Origin: Candidatus Fibrimonadaceae bacterium
Lineage (GTDB): Bacteria; Fibrobacterota; Fibrobacteria; Fibrobacterales; Fibrobacteraceae
NCBI GenBank assembly: GCA_031281345.1
Contig: JAITFN010000061.1
Span: 1 to 64,000, forward strand
DNA: 64,000 bases
Reading direction: 5' to 3'
The notes below the pieces were generated by a model. The model saw nothing but the letters and a program-made list of their open reading frames with translations. It did not search any database and had not been told where the DNA came from. Below, piece by piece: positions 24,325 through 33,121 of this stretch. The position numbers were made by a program, and so were the translations under genes. The stretch's first letter is position 1. The number at the start of each line of letters is the position of its first letter.

Positions 24325-25054
24325 GGAAAATTTACTTGCGAAAATGAAGGAGAATGCTCTGTTTGCGGTGCTTTTAGATCCGGATTTTTCAAATATTGAT
24401 GTTTTTTTGAAAACGGGGAAAATGGCTTTTGAATCCAAAGCAGATTTGATTCTAGTTGGAGGCTCTTTGGTAGGCAACGTGAATTTGCCTAAAAGAATTG
24501 AGGAATTAAAAAAAATAATTGATATTCCTGTGATTTTGTTCCCAGGTGGTTCTTCGCAAGTCGTTCAAGGTTTTGACGCTATGCTTTTCACTTGCCTTGT
24601 AAGTGGAAGAAACCCGCAATATCTAATAGAAGAGCAGTTGAAAAGCGGCTTAATTGTAAAGTCTCTTGGTTTGGAAACGTTGCCCACTGCATATATACTC
24701 ATAAACAGCGGGCCAGCAACCACGGTGGAATATATTTCAAACACCAGAGCAATTCCAGCAAACAAGCCAAAGATAACAATGGCTCACGCAATAGCCGCAG
24801 AGTTAATGGGAATGCGTTGGGTTTATTTAGAAGCGGGCAGCGGTGCAGACAAACCCGTTCCGTTGGAACATATAATTACAACACGCGAGGCAACCAACTT
24901 GAACATAATAGCAGGGGGTGGCATAACCACTCCACAAGATGCAAAAGCAAGGGTTAAAGCCGGAGCGAATATGATAGTTACCGGAACAATTTGGGAAAAA
25001 AATATGGACGCAAATTTAATGAAAGAATTTGCAGAAGCGGTGCATGGCAATTAA
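24296..25054 (+). CDS. Geranylgeranylglyceryl-phosphate synthase family protein (GGGPS/PcrB)
   Basis: This 252-residue TIM-barrel prenyltransferase family member would join an isoprenoid diphosphate to glycerol-1-phosphate, making an ether lipid precursor. Family motifs are L-L-D-P-D near residue 26, L-V-G-G-S-L, the F-P-G-G-S-S-Q-V segment, Y-L-E-A-G-S-G-A and I-A-G-G-G-I-T-T-P-Q-D-A. In archaea the product is an archaeal lipid; bacterial homologues differ in prenyl length. FCB-group bacteria are known to carry GGGPS homologues. The start at 24296 lies within the end of the EAL gene; an ATG at 24344 is also possible. Confidence 0.87.
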   Translation: MEFLRKLKVEENLLAKMKENALFAVLLDPDFSNIDVFLKTGKMAFESKADLILVGGSLVGNVNLPKRIEELKKIIDIPVILFPGGSSQVVQGFDAMLFTCLVSGRNPQYLIEEQLKSGLIVKSLGLETLPTAYILINSGPATTVEYISNTRAIPANKPKITMAHAIAAELMGMRWVYLEAGSGADKPVPLEHIITTREATNLNIIAGGGITTPQDAKARVKAGANMIVTGTIWEKNMDANLMKEFAEAVHGN

Positions 25055-25679
25055 AACACAAAAACTATCCGTTGGTTACAAAAAACCTTTGGTGGAAAAT
25101 TTATCATTTGAAATTTCTAGTGGTTTAACTTGTTTAATTGGTCCAAACGGAAGTGGGAAGAGTACTCTGTTGAAAACAATGGCTGGGTTAATGAAACCAC
25201 TTGCTGGTTCAATTTTTGTTTTTGGAAAAGATTATTCTTCAATAAGCGGAGTGGATTTGGCAAAGCTAATAGCTTTTGTGCCAGCTAGATTCCCTGCCGA
25301 AACCAATATAAAAGTTTTTGATTTTGTAGCCCTTGGCAGAATTCCGCACACAAATGCTTTTGGAAAACTAGAAAAAAACGATTTGGAAAAAGTAAATTTT
25401 GCAATGGAGCAGGCAGAGGTTGCAGACTTTGCAAAACGCAGAGTGAACAGCTTGAGCGATGGCGAAAAACAACGTGTTGCGCTCGCTAGGGCACTTGCCC
25501 AAGACACAAAAATTCTCCTTATGGACGAACCAACCGCATTTTTGGACTACCAACACCGCATAAAACTCTTTGAATTTTTAACCAAAACAAAAGATAAAAT
25601 CCATTTGGTATCAACTCACGAACTTGATTTGGCTACGCGATTTACGGGGAGCGTGTTGGATATTGAGGGACAAGGGTAA
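25044..25679 (+). CDS. ABC transporter ATP-binding protein (iron/cobalamin-uptake type)
   Basis: This 211-residue ATPase has Walker A G-P-N-G-S-G-K-S-T, signature L-S-D-G-E-K-Q-R, Walker B I-L-L-M-D-E-P and the H-loop S-T-H-E-L. The arrangement G-R-I-P-H after the Q-loop resembles FecE/BtuD-type importers of iron chelates or cobalamin. No permease or binding protein is adjacent, so it must pair with a distant partner. It overlaps the preceding gene by 11 bp and the convergent MFS gene by 38 bp. Confidence 0.85.
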   Translation: MAIKTQKLSVGYKKPLVENLSFEISSGLTCLIGPNGSGKSTLLKTMAGLMKPLAGSIFVFGKDYSSISGVDLAKLIAFVPARFPAETNIKVFDFVALGRIPHTNAFGKLEKNDLEKVNFAMEQAEVADFAKRRVNSLSDGEKQRVALARALAQDTKILLMDEPTAFLDYQHRIKLFEFLTKTKDKIHLVSTHELDLATRFTGSVLDIEGQG

Positions 25680-27045
25680 TTTTTTTTACTTTTACGCAAG
25701 CTCTGCTTGCAAATGCACCTACAACGCATAAAACCGCGCAGAAAATAAATGTGAATCTCCAGCTATGCATAAAATTTTCAAAATTTTCTGGAACTATTGG
25801 AGAATTGCCAATGAAAAGCGAAATAGACATCATGGCAATAGCCATACTGAACGCCTGCCCCGAAAGCCTCATAGTTCCAACGGTTGCGGAGGCTTGGCTA
25901 ATATGCTTTTTTTCCACAGAACCCATAATCACCTTTGTATTTGGGGCACCGAATAAACCAATCCCAAGCCCTAAAAGCAAAAGCATAGGGACTATGAAAA
26001 AAATTGAACTATCAAGTCCTGCAAAAACAAGCCCAAGTAAACCAACTGCATTCAAACTCATTCCGAGCATAGATATTTTGGATGGTTCAAATTTATCTGC
26101 AAGCCTGCCAGCAAAAAGAGCAACTATTGACTGCACCACCGCAGACGAAACCAAAACCAGCCCAGCGGCTCTGGCATCAAATCCGCGCACAAACTGCAAA
26201 TAGAGACTCAATATAAAAAAAGATGCCGTTGTTGCCGCATAGCTGAAAAAGGTTGCGGTAGATGCCAAGGTAAAAACTTTGTTGCCGCCAAATAAGCGCA
26301 CGTGAAATATAGGTTCTTCTTTGTGCTTTTCGTAATTGTAAAAGAATACAAACAATAAAATTCCAACTATCACAAGAATAAAGGCATATATATTTGGGAA
26401 CTCAGAAAACCCAAAAATAAAGCAAAACATGGCAAGCCCAAAAATCAAGGAACCTCTTTTGTCAAAACGCTTGCTGCTATCTTCTTTCCATTCAGATTTA
26501 ATCAAAAAAGGCACACTAATAGCTTGAGCAACGAGAATTGTTCCGGGTATGTAAAATACGCTTTCCCAACCAAAATAATGCGTTAAAATTCCACCCAAAA
26601 AAGGTCCAACGGCAAGAGCCATATAAACAACCGCGGTCAAAACACCCATTGCCTTGCCGCGCTCACGCGCTTCGTAGGTAGAAGACAATATTGCCAAATT
26701 GGTACCAAAAATCATAGCGCTACCAAGTCCAGAAAATACCCTGAACACAATTAGCGAAGTAAAATCCCAAGCCCATGCGCAAGCAACAGAAGATGCCCCA
26801 AAAAGCGCAACTCCAATCAAAAACACCTTTTTTCTGCCAAACAAATCTGCAATTTTCGCAAAAGGAATTTGAAAAATCGCCGTTGCTATTAAAAAAGCAG
26901 AAGTTACCCAACCCAGTTCTTTTGCATCTAACCTAAAAGCGTGAGCAAGCTCCGGCAATGCCAAATTAAGCGATGAACCCATGTAGGGAACCAAGAAAGA
27001 GGTTATGCTCAGAGTGATTAAAACTGCAAATTTATTGTTTTTCAT
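25642..27045 (-). CDS. MFS drug exporter, DHA2-like
   Basis: This 467-residue inner-membrane proton antiporter has about 12-14 membrane helices, the motif A D-L-F-G-R-K-K in the loop after helix 2, and motif C-like G-P-F-L-G-G in helix 5, the mark of exporters. The start M-K-N-N-K-F-A-V-L-I-T-L-S-I-T-S-F-L-V-P is typical of the DHA2 branch. The promoter-like TTTTCTATATT lies 40 bases upstream (27086-27095). Substrate unknown. Confidence 0.88.
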   Translation of the reverse strand: MKNNKFAVLITLSITSFLVPYMGSSLNLALPELAHAFRLDAKELGWVTSAFLIATAIFQIPFAKIADLFGRKKVFLIGVALFGASSVACAWAWDFTSLIVFRVFSGLGSAMIFGTNLAILSSTYEARERGKAMGVLTAVVYMALAVGPFLGGILTHYFGWESVFYIPGTILVAQAISVPFLIKSEWKEDSSKRFDKRGSLIFGLAMFCFIFGFSEFPNIYAFILVIVGILLFVFFYNYEKHKEEPIFHVRLFGGNKVFTLASTATFFSYAATTASFFILSLYLQFVRGFDARAAGLVLVSSAVVQSIVALFAGRLADKFEPSKISMLGMSLNAVGLLGLVFAGLDSSIFFIVPMLLLLGLGIGLFGAPNTKVIMGSVEKKHISQASATVGTMRLSGQAFSMAIAMMSISLFIGNSPIVPENFENFMHSWRFTFIFCAVLCVVGAFASRACVKVKKITLVPQYPTRSP

Positions 27046-27154
27046 GCTGGAGCCATCTGATGTCGTCTGTTTTTTGCATTGTTAGAATATAGAAAATGTT
27101 TATAACGCCAATACATTCAGTTGAGCATTTAGATTTTAATTCCCCTTATACAAT
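27046..27154. other. Gap between MFS gene and glycan island
   Basis: It contains the MFS promoter-like element (27086-27095) and AT-rich sequence. I see no gene or clear terminator for the long island transcript that ends at 27155. Confidence 0.4.
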
Positions 27155-27274
27155 TCATAAACATAACCCGCACTTTGCATAACGGCTAATGGCAAAAGAA
27201 AGCCTATACGCCTTGCTTGCATTAATTTCAACAACATCGTAGCCATATTCGGGCAATAGCTTTTTCAAATGCAT
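27155..27274 (-). pseudogene. 39-codon frame at the end of the island, possible gene remnant
   Basis: The ATG shares a base with the stop codon of the CBS-methyltransferase gene (TGATG). The product is helical at first (L-K-K-L-L-P-E-Y-G-Y-D-V-V-E-I-N), then basic, and ends L-C-L. The first part looks like the C-terminal strand-helix of a larger sugar-related enzyme rather than a complete protein, so it may be a truncated remnant that is still translationally coupled. No family assigned. Confidence 0.35.
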
Positions 27275-28359
27275 CAATAATGCAAAGGCAGTTGACATAC
27301 ATTTCTAGTTTTGTGATAATTCCATTTTTTATGTTTGAAACGCAAGCAATATTTTAATTTACTCAAATATGGTTCAAGACCGCCGTATATATAATTATTG
27401 CCATATCCATAATTTTCAGGAGCTATTTTTATATGTTCGTTTTTTTTATTAAACTCTTTAATTGCTAAAGCTTCACCTTGAAATTCAGAAATGTATTTAA
27501 TATCATCAAAATACATAGAAACTTTAGGGAGAAAGTATTTATCATCACTTAATAATAAATCTAATATAGCCACAGTAGGAGTATAACGATCTACATCAAT
27601 TAACATAACGCCTATTGGAGCTGGATTATAATTTATAAAAAATGTTTTTGTTGTCTCGCATATATCTCCAATTACTAACTGTGAATTTTCTAAAGAATCT
27701 TTTAGTTTTTTCTCATCCATTTTAAACCAACCTTCTGCCCATTCTTCTGGCATATCTTTATAGTCTTTAGAGACTAAAAGACCATTTCCTGTATCAAAAC
27801 CATATATATCAATAATTACTCCCATTAATTTTTCAATTTCTTTTGAATACATTTCACATAATCTTAAACCTGTGCCACCAGCAACGCCAAATTCTATAAC
27901 GCTTATTCTATTATATCCTTTTTCAATCGCGATCTTTGCCGCTTCCATAATAACAAATGCATAATGATTTCTAATTAAAGACTTCCTATTGAAGAATTCT
28001 AAGAAAAAAGCTTGCCACCGAGCGAAAAGACCTACTGGTACTCCAGTTTCATCCAATATAGGTAAAACCAAAATGTTTGACTCTGCAAAAAGATTTCTTC
28101 CATAAAGATATTTATCCTCTTTTGTCTTCAAATATTTGAAATTTTTATTGCATATACATCCAATATTTGTATTTTCATAATCTATGTCACTTTCAAAATT
28201 AAAATCTGTAGGCGTTAAAATTCCAATAACCTTATAATTGTCATCAACAACCAAAATAATTTTGTATATTATTGCTTTTACCAAACGAATAAAAGCTTTA
28301 CAAGCATCTTCATCTTGCTTCATCACATACGGCGTAATGTGCGGGGGATATGGCTTCAT
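27274..28359 (-). CDS. CBS-domain pair fused to a class I SAM methyltransferase-like domain
   Basis: The protein has 361 residues from the ATG preceded by GGAGG (6-base spacing); an ATG 4 codons upstream contains that site and is rejected. Residues 5-120 form two CBS motifs (I-L-V-V-D-D-N-Y-K-V-I-G-I-L-T-P and L-P-I-L-D-E-T-G-V-P-V-G-L), which normally bind adenine nucleotides. Residues about 140-340 are a Rossmann methyltransferase-like domain with E-F-G-V-A-G-G-T-G and M-L-I-D-V-D, related to TylF-type O-methyltransferases. CBS domains in glycan loci are more usual on nucleotidyltransferases. The acceptor is presumably a sugar hydroxyl, which is inferred. Confidence 0.72.
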   Translation of the reverse strand: MKPYPPHITPYVMKQDEDACKAFIRLVKAIIYKIILVVDDNYKVIGILTPTDFNFESDIDYENTNIGCICNKNFKYLKTKEDKYLYGRNLFAESNILVLPILDETGVPVGLFARWQAFFLEFFNRKSLIRNHYAFVIMEAAKIAIEKGYNRISVIEFGVAGGTGLRLCEMYSKEIEKLMGVIIDIYGFDTGNGLLVSKDYKDMPEEWAEGWFKMDEKKLKDSLENSQLVIGDICETTKTFFINYNPAPIGVMLIDVDRYTPTVAILDLLLSDDKYFLPKVSMYFDDIKYISEFQGEALAIKEFNKKNEHIKIAPENYGYGNNYIYGGLEPYLSKLKYCLRFKHKKWNYHKTRNVCQLPLHY

Positions 28360-28393
28360 ACTGTCCTCCATTGTAATATTTCTTTATATAATT

Positions 28394-28403
28394 AATATAG
28401 TAA
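28394..28403 (-). promoter_or_regulatory. Possible internal promoter in the island
   Basis: TTACTATATT on the minus strand lies 35 bases before the ATG at 28359, within one of the few real gaps of the island (28372-28457). Confidence 0.3.
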
Positions 28404-28457
28404 TAATCTTCTGATATCTATCTTTATCTGTGAAACACGTTTAATTAACCTTTTTTA

Positions 28458-29876
28458 CTAAAAAACTACCTCTGTAATTGATATAATTGGCATAATGTTT
28501 TTTTTGCGTAATAGCGGTGCAATATTCGTAAATTCTGCATATACAGAAACAATCACTGCATCTGCTGAGGGAATAACATCTTCGGGTGCTTGAATTGCAA
28601 TATTAGATTTTATTTCTGCCCAACGCCTGTCAATGCCGCAAACAACATCAATATTTGCTACTTGCAAAAGTTTTATCAACCATTCACCTATCAAACCCAT
28701 TCCATATATTGCAATTTTGCGATATCCTTTTTGGGTAAGATATTTTTCTACAATCCGAACCAGTTCAGTTTCTTCTTCTGGAGAGGGATTTATTCCTTTA
28801 TATATTTTGCGCATAAGAAGGTCAATGTAATAAGCTTTGTCTGTGGAATAAGGTTGGTGATATTCAGAACAGCGATGGCTGAATGCTTCTCGTATGGTTG
28901 GGGTTAGCCAAGTGCTATTGTCTGGGCAAAGGCGGTCGCGAAATTGATAAAAATATACATCAGGATCGTACTCCCGGCTAACCCCCGCAAGAACGTGCAA
29001 AAAAAATCCACAAAAACAATGATGAAATGGGCAAGAATGAGCCATAGGAACAAATTCTATATGGTTGTCAATATCCTCAAAAAAGTTGGTTACCTTTTTT
29101 GTTCCAGGGCATGGATGAAAATCACCAGTCTCTAATAATAATGTACCAGTATAAACCCCTGCGTAGCAAAATTCACTATGTGGGAGATCATAAGCTTTTT
29201 GTTGATACGAAAATAAATCCGAATCAAAGGAAGACCATACTGAGTTATATTCCTCTGGCGAAAGACGTGTTTGGATACGCGGATAAGTTCCAACAATTTG
29301 CTCATCACGTCCTGTAAGTACATGAGGAAGAGCTCCAAAATACGAAATGCTGAATTCTTTTAATTCTTCCAATTCTTCAAGCACATAATCATTAGAAACG
29401 ATTTCTATAGAGTATCCTATTCCCGAATTTTTTAACAGATGTACATTGTTAGCAAAACTCTCAAGCATATTTTTGCGCTTGAGTTCACGATAATGAAATG
29501 AAACCTTAAAAAAGATCCTTGCTCTGTAATCTGGTGGTAGTTTTGCTAGTTGTTCAATACGCGATCGAATGGTACAATTATTGATAAGTGCCACATAATG
29601 ACCATTTTTCAGCAATCCTTCTGTAATTTCCACTATTTCTGGACAAAGGAGCGTTTCGCCCGAACCAGAAATATTGAACATACAAACACCACCTAACCGC
29701 TTAACAGTTAAAGCCTTTATCATATGTTCCACAGAATAGCGAAAAAGCTGCTTGCTATTGTCAATTTTTAACATGGTATTTTCATTACCGCGCTGTTTAA
29801 TATAACAATATTCGCATCGCAAATTACAACCAACGGTTGGAATATTTGTATTAATGAAACGATAAATGCCAGCCAT
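28458..29876 (-). CDS. Radical SAM protein with C-terminal Rossmann-like module
   Basis: The protein has 472 residues. The cluster motif C-x3-C-x2-C (Cys17, 21, 24) is at the very N-terminus in V-G-C-N-L-R-C-E-Y-C-Y. The G-G-x-x-x-x-S-G-E strand (F-N-I-S-G-S-G-E-T) follows. Around residues 235-270 there are additional cysteines (C-P-G-T-K, C-P-F-H-H-C-F-C-G-F) that could bind auxiliary clusters. Residues about 384-472 form the island's recurring Rossmann-like module (I-A-I-Y-G-M-G-L-I-G-E). The deacetylase-like gene upstream overlaps it by 26 bp. Likely role: radical modification, such as epimerisation or deoxygenation, of a sugar or aglycone. This is inferred. Confidence 0.8.
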   Translation of the reverse strand: MAGIYRFINTNIPTVGCNLRCEYCYIKQRGNENTMLKIDNSKQLFRYSVEHMIKALTVKRLGGVCMFNISGSGETLLCPEIVEITEGLLKNGHYVALINNCTIRSRIEQLAKLPPDYRARIFFKVSFHYRELKRKNMLESFANNVHLLKNSGIGYSIEIVSNDYVLEELEELKEFSISYFGALPHVLTGRDEQIVGTYPRIQTRLSPEEYNSVWSSFDSDLFSYQQKAYDLPHSEFCYAGVYTGTLLLETGDFHPCPGTKKVTNFFEDIDNHIEFVPMAHSCPFHHCFCGFFLHVLAGVSREYDPDVYFYQFRDRLCPDNSTWLTPTIREAFSHRCSEYHQPYSTDKAYYIDLLMRKIYKGINPSPEEETELVRIVEKYLTQKGYRKIAIYGMGLIGEWLIKLLQVANIDVVCGIDRRWAEIKSNIAIQAPEDVIPSADAVIVSVYAEFTNIAPLLRKKNIMPIISITEVVF

Positions 29877-30519
29877 ATCCTTCTCCTTTCCATATTTTTA
29901 ATGCTTTCTCTATTTTTTGAGCTTCATACTCAAAGCATCTTTCATGCGTAAAAGCAACGATTCTTTCCATCCCTATGCATAATGACTTCTCATTAATTAA
30001 TTCAATCTTTTCGAACCAAACTCTTGTTCGCCAATGGGTTATTATACCGTCATAAAAAGCATCGTTATTATCATATTCAATGCCTTCATTTGGATATAAG
30101 AGTATTTTAATGCCTTTTTCAAAAAGAAATTTTTTCTGAGATTGCGTTGCTTGCCACGAATGAAGCCTTAATATATTTGTTTTGCCAGCACCAAGTTGTG
30201 ATATAGCCTGTTCTACCGATTCAAATCCAGTTATATAATCAACTTCGTGCTTAAACGGATAATTGCCACATTTTCCATGAAAACCTATTTTTAGCCAATC
30301 ACAACTAGCACGAAAATCTTCCATATACTTTTCTGGTATCTGCGAAAGCGTAAAATCATCTATTTCATTAAAGCAATAAAGCGAAACAATTAATCCAAAT
30401 TCTCTATGCCATTCACGAAGCTTTCCAAACAACCGCACATCAAATATACTTGCTGGGCAGTTTTTAGTTAGGTAACGAAATGCTTTGACTACATCGTCAA
30501 TTGAAAAATGTATCGTCAT
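29851..30519 (-). CDS. Polysaccharide-deacetylase-fold protein
   Basis: This 222-residue protein starts F-S-I-D-D-V, the first catalytic-Asp strand of NodB-like deacetylases. It continues with K-I-G-F-H-G-K and L-R-L-H-S-W at the positions of the metal-binding His motifs, ending in an aromatic C-terminus. No signal peptide is present, so it would work in the cytosol, perhaps N-deacetylating a nucleotide sugar or lipid-linked sugar. The similarity is by pattern only. It overlaps the TylF-like gene stop by ATGA and the radical SAM start by 26 bp. Confidence 0.6.
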   Translation of the reverse strand: MTIHFSIDDVVKAFRYLTKNCPASIFDVRLFGKLREWHREFGLIVSLYCFNEIDDFTLSQIPEKYMEDFRASCDWLKIGFHGKCGNYPFKHEVDYITGFESVEQAISQLGAGKTNILRLHSWQATQSQKKFLFEKGIKILLYPNEGIEYDNNDAFYDGIITHWRTRVWFEKIELINEKSLCIGMERIVAFTHERCFEYEAQKIEKALKIWKGEGYGWHLSFH

Positions 30520-31406
30520 TGCGGTATTATGGCTATAGAATATCCATCTCCTATTGGTAACTCGGCAAATAAAAATTTTTCCGCAACTTCACTTAATGCT
30601 TTTTTTATTCCGTTATGAAACTGTTGATTGTAATAATCATGGACAAGAATCACACCATTTTTTGCCATTCTCGGTAAGAAAAATTGCAACGCCCCCAAAG
30701 TAGGTTTATATAAATCAACATCAATATTACAAAAAGCAAATATCTCTTTGTCTAATCCTTCAAATGTTTCAGGTATATAACCTTTGCGAATAATTACTTT
30801 TTCCCGATTTATACAACGTAAACAAGTAATTTCTTCATTTCCGCATCGTAACAAATAATCATATACATCTGTTTTTTCTATAAGCTGTTTATTTTCCAGA
30901 TCAACCGTTATAGCAATATCTTTATCAGGAAATCCCTCAAACGTATCAAACAAAAATAATTTTCTATCCGGAAAAAACCTATTTAAATATGCAGAAAAGT
31001 GCCCCCTGTATGTTCCAGCTTCTGCAATAGACCCCATAACATTTTTTTTCACAAAAATTTCACTTAATCTACGACAAAAATCAACTCTCTGATCATTTAA
31101 ATGATATCTACACTCAGATATCATTATCTTATCACTCGGTATTCGTAATTCTTTCAATTGTTCCAATATTGATAAAATACTGTTACGACCAGATTCATTC
31201 ATATCGTCAATAGCAATAACAATCCAATCATATTCAAATGTCGGTATTAAATCAGGAAAGATAATTGGGTGTCCATAAAACATTCCCTTATTTCGCAAAT
31301 TATCTGCAAAGGCTAAAATTTTTATGTTATTTCCATATTCGTACATATATTTTTCTCCCTGTTTTCCAGCACCGAATATGATAACTTTTGATACTATACA
31401 ACTCAT
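30516..31406 (-). CDS. TylF/MycF-type O-methyltransferase with N-terminal Rossmann-like module
   Basis: The protein has 296 residues. The module (5-100) opens V-I-I-F-G-A-G-K-Q-G-E-K and ends near I-P-S-D-K-I-M-I. Residues 105-290 match macrocin O-methyltransferase-like enzymes: G-S-I-A-E-A-G-T-Y-R-G-H-F, L-F-D-T-F-E-G-F-P and F-C-N-I-D-V-D-L-Y-K-P-T, and V-I-L-V-H-D-Y at the metal site. Such enzymes use SAM and Mg to methylate sugar hydroxyls. It is the first gene of the downstream half of the island, after the inverted AAA-ATPase gene. Confidence 0.85.
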   Translation of the reverse strand: MSCIVSKVIIFGAGKQGEKYMYEYGNNIKILAFADNLRNKGMFYGHPIIFPDLIPTFEYDWIVIAIDDMNESGRNSILSILEQLKELRIPSDKIMISECRYHLNDQRVDFCRRLSEIFVKKNVMGSIAEAGTYRGHFSAYLNRFFPDRKLFLFDTFEGFPDKDIAITVDLENKQLIEKTDVYDYLLRCGNEEITCLRCINREKVIIRKGYIPETFEGLDKEIFAFCNIDVDLYKPTLGALQFFLPRMAKNGVILVHDYYNQQFHNGIKKALSEVAEKFLFAELPIGDGYSIAIIPQ

Positions 31407-31424
31407 ATTTTTCTCTTAATACGA

Positions 31425-31520
31425 TTAATTTTTAAACTCATCCCAAAATCGGCACCTTCTGCATTGAAACTCCGCCATAAACCTACGCTTGCCTATATAC
31501 TTGCTACCTATTTGTTGCAT
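31425..31520 (-). CDS. Candidate 31-residue Arg/Cys-rich small protein
   Basis: The ATG lies 6 bases after TTTCTATTTT, exactly the spacing seen at annotated genes of this window. The frame ends 18 bases before the TylF-like gene. The product is basic with a C-R-R-C pair and W-D-E-F near the end. It could be a leader peptide, a small protein or a remnant. No homologue is recognised. Confidence 0.35.
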   Translation of the reverse strand: MQQIGSKYIGKRRFMAEFQCRRCRFWDEFKN

Positions 31521-31526
31521 AGACAA

Positions 31527-31547
31527 AAAATAGAAAATTTCTATTTT
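31527..31547. promoter_or_regulatory. Symmetric divergent promoter (small ORF / AAA-ATPase gene)
   Basis: Arms AAAATAGAAA and TTTCTATTTT are perfect 10-bp inverted repeats around one base. Each arm supplies a -10-like hexamer: minus strand 6 bases before the ATG at 31520, plus strand 7 bases before the ATG at 31555. The overlap should make the two promoters mutually exclusive. Confidence 0.5.
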
Positions 31548-31554
31548 GCCCCTA

Positions 31555-33120
31555 ATGCCTCAAAAATTCTTCAACATAGCCGGTCCCTGCCACCCAAGCG
31601 AACATTATATGCTTGACCCTTTGCGGAGCATTGGCGAAGAATTAATGGATTTGATAGATTCAAAGCAATATTTCGTTATCCACGCATCAAGGCAGAGCGG
31701 AAAAACAACCCTCTTGTGGGAGCTTACGGATAAAATAAATGCAGAGGGTAAGTATTATGCTTTATATTGCTCACTAGAATGCTTGCAAGGAATTACAGCG
31801 GCAGAGAGAAGTATTCCATCTATTGTGCGAAAAATAAACTCTGAACTAGAAAATCAAAATTTGCCGAGCGGATTTGCCAAAGATGCGAATTTTGAAAATA
31901 TAGATGGCGTACTTCACCAATCTTTTGTCTCTTATTGTCGTTCTTTAGATAAGCCTTTGGTTATATTTTTTGATGAAGCCGATTGCCTTAGCAACGGAAC
32001 TCTGATTTCCTTTCTAAGGCAGCTTAGGAACGGCTTTGTATCTAGAGCGAGAATTCCCTTTGTCAGTTCCATTGCCTTGGTAGGGATGCGAAACATCAGG
32101 GACTACAAAGCAAGAATCAGAGGCGATAGTGAAACGCTAGGCAGTTCAAGCCCATTCAACATTGTAACAGAAAGTTTGAGTTTGAAAAATTTTACAAAAG
32201 AAGATGTTATTAAACTCTATGCCCAACACACTCAAGAAACAAGGCAAGTTTTTGAGCCACAGGCGATGGATTACATTTATGAACAAACCCAAGGGCATCC
32301 CTGGCTTGTGAATGCGGTAGCTCGTGAATGCGTGGAAAAAATCTGCAAAAAAGATTATGCCATTCCCATAACAAGTGAAATGGCTAAAACGGCCATAAAC
32401 AATATGATTTTAGCCAGAGGAACGCATTTTGATTCCCTTATGGAAAGGCTAAAGGAGCAGCGAGTTCGTTCTGTTATTCAGCCTTTGATTATGGGAGAAG
32501 AACTTAGCATAGATAAATTGTCTGATGATTATCTATACACCAGAGATTTAGGATTGATAAGAGACAGCACCGGAAAAACAGAGCCTGCCAATCCAATTTA
32601 TGCGGAAGTAATAGTGAGGGCGCTTAACTGGAGCGTTCAAGAAGCTATAAAAGACGGCTATGAGAATTATGCGGTTCCTCGCTATATGAAAAACGACAAG
32701 ATAGATATGGATTATTTAATCAAGGATTTTCAGGGATTTTGGAGAGAGAACAGCGAAATATGGGTTGAGCGCTATAAAAAAAATTTTTACCAATACGATG
32801 AAGCTGCCCCGCATTTGGTTTTTCAGGCTTTTTTGCAGAGGGTAATCAACGGCGGCGGCATAATAGTCAGAGAAATGGCTTTAGGCAGGAAGCGAGCTGA
32901 TTTGTGCGTTGTTTACGGTGGGCAAAAATATCCTATAGAAATTAAAATATTGAAGAATGCCCAAACCATTCCAGAAGGACTGGTTCAGCTTTCTGCCTAT
33001 ATGGAGAGTTGCGGAGTGGAAAGAGGCTGGCTTGTTGTTTTTGACAGAAATACTGGCAAGAGTTGGGAAGAAAAATTGTATGTTAGGGAATGCGATAAAA
33101 TAACGGTTTTTGGATGTTGA
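31555..33120 (+). CDS. AAA-like ATPase with C-terminal nuclease-like domain
   Basis: This 521-residue protein belongs to a family common in FCB bacteria. The opening F-F-N-I-A-G-P-C-H-P-S-E-H-Y-M precedes Walker A S-R-Q-S-G-K-T-T (about 46-53). Walker B-like V-I-F-F-D-E-A-D is near 142. A winged-helix-like middle follows, and a C-terminal PD-(D/E)xK-like core (G-R-K-R-A-D-L-C-V...Y-P-I-E-I-K-I) lies at about 430-470. Function is unproven; mobile or defence-related roles are suspected. It is the only intact plus-strand gene in the island and has a decayed relative at 41314-41430, so it is probably a mobile cassette. The ATG is preferred to a TTG 9 bases upstream. Confidence 0.82.
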   Translation: MPQKFFNIAGPCHPSEHYMLDPLRSIGEELMDLIDSKQYFVIHASRQSGKTTLLWELTDKINAEGKYYALYCSLECLQGITAAERSIPSIVRKINSELENQNLPSGFAKDANFENIDGVLHQSFVSYCRSLDKPLVIFFDEADCLSNGTLISFLRQLRNGFVSRARIPFVSSIALVGMRNIRDYKARIRGDSETLGSSSPFNIVTESLSLKNFTKEDVIKLYAQHTQETRQVFEPQAMDYIYEQTQGHPWLVNAVARECVEKICKKDYAIPITSEMAKTAINNMILARGTHFDSLMERLKEQRVRSVIQPLIMGEELSIDKLSDDYLYTRDLGLIRDSTGKTEPANPIYAEVIVRALNWSVQEAIKDGYENYAVPRYMKNDKIDMDYLIKDFQGFWRENSEIWVERYKKNFYQYDEAAPHLVFQAFLQRVINGGGIIVREMALGRKRADLCVVYGGQKYPIEIKILKNAQTIPEGLVQLSAYMESCGVERGWLVVFDRNTGKSWEEKLYVRECDKITVFGC

Positions 33121-33121
33121 A

